Shown one piece after another: positions 8,592 to 16,720 of a DNA stretch of 64,000 nucleotides. The stretch covers positions 62,001-126,000 of the forward strand of contig NZ_FWXT01000001.1 of NCBI RefSeq assembly GCF_900176535.1, given 5' to 3'. Source of the stretch: Pedobacter africanus (GTDB lineage Bacteria > Bacteroidota > Bacteroidia > Sphingobacteriales > Sphingobacteriaceae). The translations under genes were made by a program, and so were the position numbers. Within the stretch, counting starts at the first letter, position 1, and every line of letters begins with the position of its first letter. Under the pieces are notes generated by a model. That model worked only from the letters and a program-made list of their open reading frames with translations. It did not search any database and was not told where the DNA came from.

Positions 8592-10601
8592 ATGAAGGCA
8601 TCGAACATACATAAAGACTGCTGTGCCGCTGAGGAAACCAGCGGTGCAGCAGTTCAAACAGATAAACATAAAGAACACCACCATACTGCCAATGGGCAGG
8701 AAGCGCATAGTGACGATGATGGCCATAACCATGGTGCCGAAGAAGATACGGGATGGCTGAGCCACTGGCCCCTGCTTACTGCACTGACCGTTGTTGTGGT
8801 CATGATGGTGCTGGAATATGGATTTGGCACTACTTTTAATACGACCATACAGCTCATCATATTTGTACCTGCCTACTTACTGGCAGGCTGGAATGTCTTG
8901 GAAATGGCCTTTAGAAAAGCCATGAGGTTAGACTTCTTTAACGAATTCTTTTTAATGAGCGTGGCCACCATTGGGGCCTTTGCCATTGGATCTTTCAGTG
9001 AGGGTGTGGCCGTAATGGTTTTCTATTCTATTGGTGAATGGTTCCAGGATTCGGCCGTAAGCAATGCCAAACGGAGCATTAAGGCATTGCTCGATATCAG
9101 GCCTGATGCAGTTGATGTGATCAGGGCAGGAAAAGTGCAGACCGTGGCACCGGCCGAAGTGGCCATTGGAGAAGTGATCCAGATCAAACCCGGTGAAAAG
9201 CTGGCCCTGGACGGGGAACTGTTGTCGGACAAGGCCACTTTTAATACAGCGGCACTTACCGGCGAAAGCAAACCTGATAATAAAGCTAAGGGAGCAGCCG
9301 TGCTTGCCGGTATGATTAACCTGAACCAGGTTTCGGAAGTACGGGTGCAGGCAGCTTTTAAGGACAGTAAACTGAGCAAGATACTGGAAATGGTACAGGA
9401 TGCCACGGCGCGTAAATCGCAAACGCAATTGTTCATATCGCGCTTTGCCAAAGTATATACCCCTATCGTTTTTCTGCTGGCCGTACTGCTGGTGGCTTTA
9501 CCTTATTTTTTTGTGGCCGATTATGTTTTTCAGGACTGGCTGTACCGGGGACTGGTGTTCCTCGTGATCAGCTGCCCTTGTGCCCTGGTGGTATCCATCC
9601 CACTTGGCTATTTTGGCGGCATAGGCCTGGCCTCTAAAAACGGGATTCTGTTTAAAGGTTCCAACTTTTTAGATGTAATGACCAAGGTAGATGCCATTGT
9701 AATGGACAAAACCGGCACATTGACCAAGGGTGTTTTTGAGGTGCAGAAGGTAGTGGGCAATGGTTTTGATGAGAAAGAACTGGTTTTGCTGGCTGCCGCT
9801 ATAGAAAGTAAATCTACCCACCCCATAGCCCTGGCCATTGTGCGTTATGCCGGTGATGTTTTTCACAATGCGAAAATTGCCGATGTGGAGGAAGTTTCGG
9901 GGCATGGGCTTAAAGGTACCATAAACGGGAAAGCCCTGCTTGCCGGGAATACCAAACTTCTAAAAAAATTCAACATTGACTACGATGATTCCATAGATGC
10001 GGAAGCAGACACCATTGTGGTTTTAGCCGTGAATGGTAAATATGCAGGTTACATTACCATTGCCGATGAAATTAAGGAAGATGCAAAGCAGGCCATAGCA
10101 GCTATGCACAGGTTAAATATCGAAACGGTAATGCTGAGTGGTGATAAACAAACGGTAGTGGATAAAGTAGCCAGGTTACTGGACATAGATAAAGCTTATG
10201 GTGACCTTTTACCCGAACATAAGGTTGAAAAGGTTGAGCTGCTTAAAAAGGAAGGAAAACACCTGGCCTTTGTGGGCGATGGGGTAAACGATGCCCCTGT
10301 TGTGGCACTTGCCGACGCGGGGATTGCCATGGGTGGCCTGGGCAGCGATGCGACGATAGAAACTGCAGATATCGTGATCCAGAACGATCAGCCCTCAAAA
10401 ATTGTAACAGCCATAAAGATTGGAAAGCTGACGAGGAACATTGTATGGCAAAATATTACCCTGGCTATGGGTGTGAAGATCATTGTGCTGATTTTAGGTG
10501 CAGGTGGCGTAGCCACACTATGGGAGGCTGTAATTGCTGACGTGGGTGTGGCCCTGCTGGCCATTCTCAACGCAGTGCGCATCCAGCAGATGAAACTGTA
10601 A
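8592..10601 (+). CDS. P1B-type heavy-metal ATPase (Zn/Cd/Pb exporter class)
   Basis: Inner-membrane ATPase that moves metal from cytoplasm to periplasm. It has CPC in TM6 (Cys328-Pro-Cys330), the phosphorylated DKTGTLTKG (Asp372), TGES in the actuator domain, and GDGVNDAP (Asp563). The last membrane helix carries IADVGVALLAILNAVRI, whose Asp corresponds to the Zn-selective Asp of ZntA-type (P1B-2) pumps. A CC pair at residues 10-11 and a His/Asp-rich tail (HKEHHH, DDDGHNHG) replace the usual N-terminal HMA domain. At 669 residues it is normal for such HMA-less members. It follows the adaptor gene by 40 bp and completes a two-membrane export route. Confidence 0.94.
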   Translation: MKASNIHKDCCAAEETSGAAVQTDKHKEHHHTANGQEAHSDDDGHNHGAEEDTGWLSHWPLLTALTVVVVMMVLEYGFGTTFNTTIQLIIFVPAYLLAGWNVLEMAFRKAMRLDFFNEFFLMSVATIGAFAIGSFSEGVAVMVFYSIGEWFQDSAVSNAKRSIKALLDIRPDAVDVIRAGKVQTVAPAEVAIGEVIQIKPGEKLALDGELLSDKATFNTAALTGESKPDNKAKGAAVLAGMINLNQVSEVRVQAAFKDSKLSKILEMVQDATARKSQTQLFISRFAKVYTPIVFLLAVLLVALPYFFVADYVFQDWLYRGLVFLVISCPCALVVSIPLGYFGGIGLASKNGILFKGSNFLDVMTKVDAIVMDKTGTLTKGVFEVQKVVGNGFDEKELVLLAAAIESKSTHPIALAIVRYAGDVFHNAKIADVEEVSGHGLKGTINGKALLAGNTKLLKKFNIDYDDSIDAEADTIVVLAVNGKYAGYITIADEIKEDAKQAIAAMHRLNIETVMLSGDKQTVVDKVARLLDIDKAYGDLLPEHKVEKVELLKKEGKHLAFVGDGVNDAPVVALADAGIAMGGLGSDATIETADIVIQNDQPSKIVTAIKIGKLTRNIVWQNITLAMGVKIIVLILGAGGVATLWEAVIADVGVALLAILNAVRIQQMKL

Positions 10602-10646
10602 ACTGACAATTGAATTTATAAGTGTGCTAATAACGTTTATAAAAAA

Positions 10647-10663
10647 GCGGAATATTATTCCGC
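10647..10663. terminator. Perfect small hairpin after the ATPase gene
   Basis: GCGGAAT-ATT-ATTCCGC, a perfect 7-bp stem with a 3-nt loop, flanked by AAAAAA on its left. On the minus strand it is therefore followed by TTTTTT. It lies between two plus-strand genes and separates the metal cassette from the beta-helix gene. It may act as a bidirectional terminator, better on the minus strand. Confidence 0.4.
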
Positions 10664-10708
10664 AATTGCATAAGCTATCTTTTAGTGGGTTAAAGCACAC
10701 AGAATTCA

Positions 10709-12223
10709 ATGAAAATCAGATCAGTTTTTGCATTTGTTATCCTGCTCATCAGCGGGGCAATGTTTTCCTTTGTAAAAGACAACATATGGCATTCCAGGTT
10801 CCTTACGGTAAATAAGGACGGAAGCATCACCTATCACCCGGATGAAAAAGGGAATACCATTCCCGATTTTAGCCTGGTGGGCTATCATCATGGCTTGAAA
10901 CCAATTCCGGAAATAAAAGTGGTTAAAACGGTAGGCCCGGTAAAGGGCGATGCAGGTAGTACCATACAGGCTGCAATTGATGAGGTATCGGCCATGCCTT
11001 TGAAACCAGATGGTTTCAGGGGTGCTATCCTGCTCAAAAAAGGCGATTACGCCATAGCCGGCACGCTGAACATTAATGCCGATGGTATAGTTTTAAGGGG
11101 CGAAGGGAATGAGACCGGGGGTACAAGACTGATTGCGGCAGGCAAGGGCCAGCGCTCACTGGTTAAAATTGCCGGTAAGGGGAAAATAACGGAGTCTGGC
11201 AGCCGGGTAAAAATTACGGATGCCTATGTACCTGCGGGTGCAAAATCGTTCCAGGTTGCATCAGCAAATAATTTTAAGGTGGGCGACAGGATCATGGTAT
11301 TCCGGCCTGGCACAGAAAACTGGATCCATGACCTGCAGATGGATAAAATTGAAGACAGGGGCGGCACCAAACAGTGGAAAGCCAGTGAATATAACCTGAA
11401 TTTTGAGCGGGAAATTACGGCCATTGAAGGCAATAAGATCAGTATTGACAATCCGATAGTAATGGCTATGGAAAAACTTTATGGTGGTGGCGAGATCTTT
11501 AAATATGAATTTGCGGGGCGTTTAAAAGAGGTGGGTGTAGAAAACATTTTATTTGAATCGGCATATGCCGGTGACACGGATGAAGACCATGGCTGGACTG
11601 CTGTGGAGTTTGACCAGATAGAAAATGGCTGGGCAAGAAACCTGACATCCCGCTTTTTCGGCTATGCCTGTGTGAGCTTAAACGGCGCTGCAAAGAACAT
11701 CACCGTAATGGATTCCAAATGCCTGGATGCCAAATCGGTGATTACCGGGAGCAGAAGGTATTCTTTTAGTAACAACGGACAGCAGAACCTGTTCATGAAC
11801 CTGGAAACGACGGAAGGAAGGCACGATTATGTAACGGGTGCAAAAACCTGTGGCCCGAATGTTTTTTACAATTGCAGATCAAAAAATACGCATGCCGATA
11901 TTGGCCCGCACCACCGCTGGTCTACCGGCACCCTGTACGACAATATTGATACCGATGGGGAGATCAATATACAGGACAGGGGAAACTGGGGCAGCGGCCA
12001 TGGCTGGGCTGGCGTAACACAGGTAGTCTGGAACTGTAAAGTAAAAGGCGCGGCCATACAAAACCCATGGGTATCCGGCAAAAATTACGCTATAGGTGTT
12101 CAGGGACAAAAGTTAAAAGGGCGTTTGGATGGCAAACCTGATGGAGAGTGGGAAGGGCAGAATAAAAATAACCTTCAGCCGGCTTCCCTATACAAAGCGC
12201 AGGTTAAAGCCAGGAAAAATTAA
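10709..12223 (+). CDS. Exported right-handed beta-helix protein (pectate-lyase-like fold), paralogue 1
   Basis: A 504-residue protein with an N-terminal signal segment (FAFVILLISGAMFSF). The motif STIQAAIDEVSAMP, then FRGAILLKKGDYAI and GIVLRGEGNETGGT, is the usual opening of pectate-lyase-3-like beta-helix proteins. Later rungs include GVENILFESAY, NGWARNLTSRFF and GPHHRWSTGTLYDNI. It belongs with the proteins at 16721-18253 and 37351-38910, all about 505-520 residues with the same layout. The other two lie inside the fucose-type PUL, so this one probably also acts on a polysaccharide. No characterised lyase or hydrolase family can be named with confidence. The 3-prime end overlaps the convergent oxidoreductase gene by 4 bp. 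Confidence 0.75.
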   Translation: MKIRSVFAFVILLISGAMFSFVKDNIWHSRFLTVNKDGSITYHPDEKGNTIPDFSLVGYHHGLKPIPEIKVVKTVGPVKGDAGSTIQAAIDEVSAMPLKPDGFRGAILLKKGDYAIAGTLNINADGIVLRGEGNETGGTRLIAAGKGQRSLVKIAGKGKITESGSRVKITDAYVPAGAKSFQVASANNFKVGDRIMVFRPGTENWIHDLQMDKIEDRGGTKQWKASEYNLNFEREITAIEGNKISIDNPIVMAMEKLYGGGEIFKYEFAGRLKEVGVENILFESAYAGDTDEDHGWTAVEFDQIENGWARNLTSRFFGYACVSLNGAAKNITVMDSKCLDAKSVITGSRRYSFSNNGQQNLFMNLETTEGRHDYVTGAKTCGPNVFYNCRSKNTHADIGPHHRWSTGTLYDNIDTDGEINIQDRGNWGSGHGWAGVTQVVWNCKVKGAAIQNPWVSGKNYAIGVQGQKLKGRLDGKPDGEWEGQNKNNLQPASLYKAQVKARKN

Positions 12224-13260
12224 ACTGCCTTATTTAATGCTTTCCTTACGGCTGGTGCCACTTTGCTGCCAAATATTTCAATTGATTTCATCATTTCTTT
12301 ATGTGAGGGATCGCCGACATCCATATGGCCGATGAACCTGGTGATGCCAAACAATTCGTGCATGTACAGGATCTTTTCTGTTACTGCATTGGCTTCTCCA
12401 ATGAACAGGGCGCCTTCTTTAGAACGTCCACCATCGTATTGCAATTTGGTATAAGGTGCCCAGCCCCTCGTGGCCCCTACCCTGTCCATCTGCGCGGAGT
12501 AATTGTTATAATAGGCATCTGCATCGGCTTCATTATCGCTGACAAATGCATGCGAGTGGATACCGATCTGCATTTTACTGACATCGTGACCGTGTTTTAC
12601 ATATTGTTCCTTATAATACTCAATAAGGGGCTGAAACTGTTTGGGCATACCCCCGATGATGGCAACAACCAATGGAAGTCCCAGTACTGCAGCACGCAAC
12701 ACAGACTGCGGGGTACCGCCAACAGCAATCCATATGGGTAATTTTCCATTGTTGCTGGCCCTTGGCAATACCATCTGGTTGATAAGTGGGGCGCGAAGTT
12801 CACCTTTCCAGTTTACAACTTCATTGTTATTGATGTTGAGCAGCAGGTCCAGTTTCTCTTCAAAAAGCTGGTCATAATTTTTCAGGTCGTAACCAAACAG
12901 CGGGAAAGATTCTATAAAACTTCCCCGGCCTACCCCTATTTCTGCACGTCCGTTGGAGATCAGGTCAATGGTAGAAAAATCCTGATATACTTTTACCGGC
13001 TCGGCAGAACTCAATACCGTTACTGTACTGGTCAGTTTGATATTTTTGGTGATGCCTGCTGCCGCTGCCAGTACAATTTCTGGTGATGAAACCGCATAAT
13101 CAGGACGATGGTGCTCGCCCAGGCCAAAGACATCCAGACCAACTTCATCGGCCAGTTTAATCTGTTCCAGGATTTCCTGCAGCTTTATTTGTGCAGACCT
13201 TGGTTTCCCTGTTTGCGGATCAACTGACAAATCGCCGAACATACCTATACCTAATTCCAT
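12220..13260 (-). CDS. LLM-class (luciferase-like) flavin-dependent oxidoreductase
   Basis: A TIM-barrel flavin oxidoreductase of the bacterial-luciferase superfamily, cytosolic and without a signal peptide. Recognisable stretches are MELGIGMFGD, ADEVGLDVFGLGEHHRPDY, STVTVLSSAEPVKVYQDFS, GRAEIGVGRGSF and PIWIAVGGTPQSV. ATG at 13260 (MELGIGMF) is chosen because the longer frame has only a TTG upstream and the family starts with the first beta strand. Length is then 346 residues, normal for the group. The physiological substrate is unknown. The gene stands alone, tail-to-tail with the preceding gene. Confidence 0.9.
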   Translation of the reverse strand: MELGIGMFGDLSVDPQTGKPRSAQIKLQEILEQIKLADEVGLDVFGLGEHHRPDYAVSSPEIVLAAAAGITKNIKLTSTVTVLSSAEPVKVYQDFSTIDLISNGRAEIGVGRGSFIESFPLFGYDLKNYDQLFEEKLDLLLNINNNEVVNWKGELRAPLINQMVLPRASNNGKLPIWIAVGGTPQSVLRAAVLGLPLVVAIIGGMPKQFQPLIEYYKEQYVKHGHDVSKMQIGIHSHAFVSDNEADADAYYNNYSAQMDRVGATRGWAPYTKLQYDGGRSKEGALFIGEANAVTEKILYMHELFGITRFIGHMDVGDPSHKEMMKSIEIFGSKVAPAVRKALNKAV

Positions 13261-13347
13261 AATCTTCTTATTTTTATACAGCAAAATTACCAAGCCGGTT
13301 AAATATAAGTCTTGACCTAGGATAAGTAATGACAGAAACCAGCTTAT

Positions 13348-14028
13348 TTATGCAGATAAGATCTCGTCGATCATACCAAATTCCTTCGCCTCAGCCGCAG
13401 TCATCCAGTAATCGCGACTGGCCGCTTGATTGATCCTTTCATAAGGCTGGCCACTATGGTTGGCAATGATCTGGTACAGTTCTTTTTGTATCTGGAGTAC
13501 CTGTTTAACGGAGATTTCCATGTCCATGGCTGTTCCCTGTGTTCCTCCCGAAGTCTGATGGATCATAACCCGGGAATGCTGCAGGGCAGACCGCTTTCCT
13601 GCGGCTCCGGCACAAAGCAGTACTGAGCCCATGGAAAGTGCTATACCGGTGCAGATAGTGGCCACATCGGGTGCGATGAACTGCATGGTATCGTAAATGC
13701 CCAGTCCGGCATAAACTGCTCCCCCCGGGGAGTTGACATACAGCTGGATGTCTTTTTCGGCATCTACAGATTGCAGGAAGAGCAGCTGGGCCTGGATCAC
13801 GTTGGCATTCCTGTCGTCAACTGCCTCGCCCAGAAAAATAATGCGGTCCATCATCAACCTTGAAAACACATCCATCTGGGCAACATTCAATTGCCTTTCT
13901 TCCGTGATATAGGGCGTCATGGCTACCGGAGCAGCCATGGATGATGTTCTGGAGATGTATTTGTCTACATACAAACTATTGATGCGGTGGTGCTTTACTG
14001 CGTAACTGCGAAATTCATTGTTGCTCAT
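13348..14028 (-). CDS. ClpP-family serine protease subunit (ClpP paralogue)
   Basis: ATP-dependent Clp protease proteolytic subunit. Ser132 in GIALSMGS, His157 in VMIHQTSGG and Asp206 in SRDYWMTAAEAKEFGMID have the same spacing (25 and 49) as the Ser-His-Asp triad of classical ClpP. The N-terminus is about 20 residues longer than usual. No clpX or tig gene is adjacent, as there would be for the housekeeping copy. It lies 76 bp downstream of an ECF sigma gene and a small protein on the same strand, which suggests a conditionally expressed second ClpP. A weak hairpin (TGCCC/GGGCA) lies in the gap. Confidence 0.93.
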   Translation of the reverse strand: MSNNEFRSYAVKHHRINSLYVDKYISRTSSMAAPVAMTPYITEERQLNVAQMDVFSRLMMDRIIFLGEAVDDRNANVIQAQLLFLQSVDAEKDIQLYVNSPGGAVYAGLGIYDTMQFIAPDVATICTGIALSMGSVLLCAGAAGKRSALQHSRVMIHQTSGGTQGTAMDMEISVKQVLQIQKELYQIIANHSGQPYERINQAASRDYWMTAAEAKEFGMIDEILSA

Positions 14029-14104
14029 ATCTTTTTTAGATTAAATTGGGCATAGCACGGCCCCTGCCCTTTTTGGGGCATTAGTGTATTTATATTGAAA
14101 TGGT

Positions 14105-14374
14105 TTACTTAGCGAAGAAACGCATGACCTTTTGCCTGAATGAAAGGTGCTCAGGTGCCGAAAACAGCTTTTGGTGTACCTGAGCGATTTCCTGCCGCAG
14201 CTGTCCCCTGCCATAGGTATTGACCAGCTGATAGGTTTTTTGCTGCCAGGAGATGCTTTCCTTAAGCGATGGCTGCAGCAGCAGTCGGGCCTGCATTAAG
14301 GTACTTTCTCCTTCGCTATTGCCGCCCAAAAGAAAATCTTCAATCAGCAGGAGCTCATTCAAGGATGTCTTCAT
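14105..14374 (-). CDS. Small protein downstream of and overlapping an ECF sigma gene
   Basis: An 89-residue, mostly helical soluble protein (ELLLIEDFLLGG, ISWQQKTYQLVN, FRQKVMRFFAK) with no signal or membrane segment. I do not recognise a family. Its start overlaps the end of the sigma gene by 20 bp, so the two are translationally coupled. The position and the N-terminal helical look recall the cytosolic part of anti-sigma factors, so a small soluble anti-sigma or partner protein is possible but unproven. Confidence 0.75.
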   Translation of the reverse strand: MKTSLNELLLIEDFLLGGNSEGESTLMQARLLLQPSLKESISWQQKTYQLVNTYGRGQLRQEIAQVHQKLFSAPEHLSFRQKVMRFFAK

Positions 14375-14915
14375 ATTGTATTGATTTTTCTTTTACGGTT
14401 TCCTTTATTTTTTCGAGGCATTTGAACTTCTGTACAGTGGCCGAGCGGGGGCCTGAAAAGCCAAACCTTTCTGCAACTTCATCCATGTTCAGTTTTTCAT
14501 AATAGAATGCGCTGAGCAGCTGCATACATTTCTGACCTGCGGTTTGCAGCAGCCGCAACAGGCCTGAAGCTGAAATTTCCTTTTCAGCAGCAGCAAACAG
14601 TCCGGACTGTTCATCAAAATCTGCATTCAGCTGATCGATAGACAATTGCTTGCTACTTTCTTTGTATCGTTTGTTCCACACGTAGCGGGCAATGCCAAAG
14701 AGGTAAGCTTTATCGCTATGTTTCAGGGTCAGCGCAGAAGCTGCAGATTTTTCGTAATAGATGATCAGGGCATCCTGAAAAATATCCCGGGCATCGTCAA
14801 ATGAACCACCCATCCTGCTGATGTGATTTGCGACCAGGGGGAAGACTTTTTTATACAATGCCGTAAGCCAGGCTTCGCGATCATTGCTTGTGACTGTATT
14901 TAATTTTGCATCCAT
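14355..14915 (-). CDS. ECF-type RNA polymerase sigma factor, not linked to a SusC system
   Basis: A 186-residue sigma-70 family protein. Region 2 (about 20-90) contains DARDIFQDALIIYYEKSAAS and region 4 (about 125-180) contains LNMDEVAERFGFSGPRSATVQKFKCLEKI. The sequence MQLLSAFYYEKLNMDEVA is typical of Bacteroidota ECF factors. It differs from the two FecI-like factors of the window: it has no hydrophobic tail and no fecR-susC behind it. It is followed by the overlapping 89-residue gene and the clpP paralogue, which may be its targets. Confidence 0.9.
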   Translation of the reverse strand: MDAKLNTVTSNDREAWLTALYKKVFPLVANHISRMGGSFDDARDIFQDALIIYYEKSAASALTLKHSDKAYLFGIARYVWNKRYKESSKQLSIDQLNADFDEQSGLFAAAEKEISASGLLRLLQTAGQKCMQLLSAFYYEKLNMDEVAERFGFSGPRSATVQKFKCLEKIKETVKEKSIQYEDILE

Positions 14916-14974
14916 GGTTACTATGTTTGATAGTATGTGGGCATTTTAAATCAAATATCACCAAAAAACAGTAA

Positions 14975-16405
14975 TTATTTTTGCGCGGCCCTTAGAATAA
15001 AGTCGACAATAGGCTGTGGATTGGGCAAACTATGCGGGTGGTGCTTCCCTTCGGGCTTATGAATGATGCTGATATTGCCTCCGGCCTGTTTTATTTTTTC
15101 GGCAAAGAGGCTTGTGTTTTCCGATATGGGCACTACTTCGTCCTGATCTCCGCATACATGCAGCATGGGGTAACCGCCTTTAACGATCTCCTTGATCTTA
15201 TCGATGGGACTGCCGGCGAAGGCCGCCGCCTGTTCATCAGTCTGGTAGCTATAATCTTTCAGGAAAGTTGCCCATTCCTTTTTACTGCCCGGACCTATGC
15301 CTTTTCCTCCGGGCCAGCTTTTTAAATCGAGCACCGGGTTATCGGCATAAATACAGGTCACTTTTTTAGGGTTCGCTGCCGCCCAGTTGTACACATACAC
15401 TCCTCCCCGGCTCATTCCTTCAAGGACTGCCTTTTTTGCGAAGCCAAGCTTTTGCAAATGGTTATAAAAACCATTCCATAGGTTGATGGCTTCGCTATTT
15501 CCAAATAGCTCTGCCACATCGCAATAAACCACATGGTAACCCCTTTCCAGCAAGGCTATGTCCGTTTGCGGCTCGTGGCCCCAGAACCTGGCCCGCCAGA
15601 TCCAGGGCTTGCCTGCCGCTTCCCTTTTAGGCACTGCGATTTTAGCATTACGCTCCTTAAACTTAAACTGAAAGCAGTTGTAGCCATAAAAGGAACTTTT
15701 TTCTGCCGGCAGATTGAGCTTAGGGATACTGCCTGTGGCGCCAGTTTTTTTTGTTTGCTGCGCAATCAATTCATATAAACGTTTGGCGATAAAGCCATCC
15801 CCTTCTGCATTCGGGTGAATTTTATCGGCCAGCAGGGCTTCCTTATCTGCAAACAGGGAATGCAGGTCGATCACTTCCAGGTTTTCCTCATAGGCCAGCT
15901 TTTGTATGGAAGGGATAATAGAATCCTTCAAATAAGTACCTGATATACCGAATTTTTCATCAGAGAAGGCTTTAATGGGCGTTAGCAAAATGATCCTGGG
16001 CCTGCTTTGCAATTTGGCCAGTGTCCTGACCATATCACGGTAGTCGTTGACGTAATCCCCCATCATAGGCCTGTTGATCAGTTTGCTGTCATTGGTGCCC
16101 AGCTTAACGAAATATACATTTGCCGCTGCTACCAGTGCCTGCTCATATTCAGGTGTTTTCCAGTAAGGTTTATTGCCTTTTTTAAGCATGGTAGCGCCGC
16201 TTACGCCAAAATTGAGCACTTCATAAGCCGGTCCGAGCAAAGCCTGCAATTGAGCCGGGTAAGATTCTTTTGCCCTGTCCTTCAAACCAGAACCAAAGGT
16301 AATGCTGTTGCCGATACAGGCAATACGAATTTTGGATTGGGCAAAACCGGTGTTTGTAGCAAAACACAGGCAGCTGATTATAAAATATCTAAAAAGATGC
16401 TTCAT
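14975..16405 (-). CDS. Exported two-domain esterase: SGNH hydrolase plus alpha/beta-hydrolase
   Basis: After a signal peptide (cleavage near residue 23), residues about 25-215 form an SGNH/GDSL esterase: block I GNSITFGSG with Ser34, block III GTND, block V DKIHPNAEG with Asp and His. Residues about 225-476 form an alpha/beta-hydrolase with nucleophile elbow GMSRGG, acid in CGDQDEVVPI and His in KPEGKHHPHSL. Both catalytic sets look complete, so two ester groups may be removed from one glycan (acetyl or another acyl; inference). It follows the last beta-helix gene on the same strand and probably serves the PUL. The substrate is not known. Confidence 0.87.
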   Translation of the reverse strand: MKHLFRYFIISCLCFATNTGFAQSKIRIACIGNSITFGSGLKDRAKESYPAQLQALLGPAYEVLNFGVSGATMLKKGNKPYWKTPEYEQALVAAANVYFVKLGTNDSKLINRPMMGDYVNDYRDMVRTLAKLQSRPRIILLTPIKAFSDEKFGISGTYLKDSIIPSIQKLAYEENLEVIDLHSLFADKEALLADKIHPNAEGDGFIAKRLYELIAQQTKKTGATGSIPKLNLPAEKSSFYGYNCFQFKFKERNAKIAVPKREAAGKPWIWRARFWGHEPQTDIALLERGYHVVYCDVAELFGNSEAINLWNGFYNHLQKLGFAKKAVLEGMSRGGVYVYNWAAANPKKVTCIYADNPVLDLKSWPGGKGIGPGSKKEWATFLKDYSYQTDEQAAAFAGSPIDKIKEIVKGGYPMLHVCGDQDEVVPISENTSLFAEKIKQAGGNISIIHKPEGKHHPHSLPNPQPIVDFILRAAQK

Positions 16406-16605
16406 TTTGAATATAAATGTGCGTCGTTATGGTATGTAATTTATCTGATAAAAAATGACCATTCTCTTCAACGGCTGCATAATTTCTGTTTTTCTTATAT
16501 TAATTGTAGCTTTCTACTGGTCCATCTGTCTATTTAGCCTTTTCGCATGGTCGTTCTTTTTTATCACCCTGCATAACGCTCCAACTAACCGCCCTGCCCT
16601 GGCTT

Positions 16606-16701
16606 AAAAAATTACCTTCTCAGAGAAGGCCTAGGCACTTTTTGCTCTCCCTTTCAGGGAGCCTAAAAGATGCCAGACTTCGAGGAGAATGGTTATTTTT
16701 T
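16606..16701. repeat. Interspersed palindromic repeat, copy A
   Basis: A 96-bp element also present at 18573-18664. It contains the palindrome CCTTCTCAGAGAAGG, a hairpin CTCCCT-TTC-AGGGAG, and the conserved block CCTAAAAGATGCCAGACTTC. Its ends are imperfect inverted repeats: AAAAATTACCTTCTC at the left, and GAGAATGGTTATTTTT (reverse AAAAATAACCATTCTC) at the right. It lies 19 bp past the stop of the beta-helix gene. Apart from this element I see nothing in the 315-bp gap 16406-16720. Confidence 0.7.
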
Positions 16702-16720
16702 GACCAGGCAGGGGTACCTA

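Noticed and set aside
12220..13293. Longer start of the flavin oxidoreductase at 13293
   Set aside because: It begins with TTG and adds residues not expected in the family.
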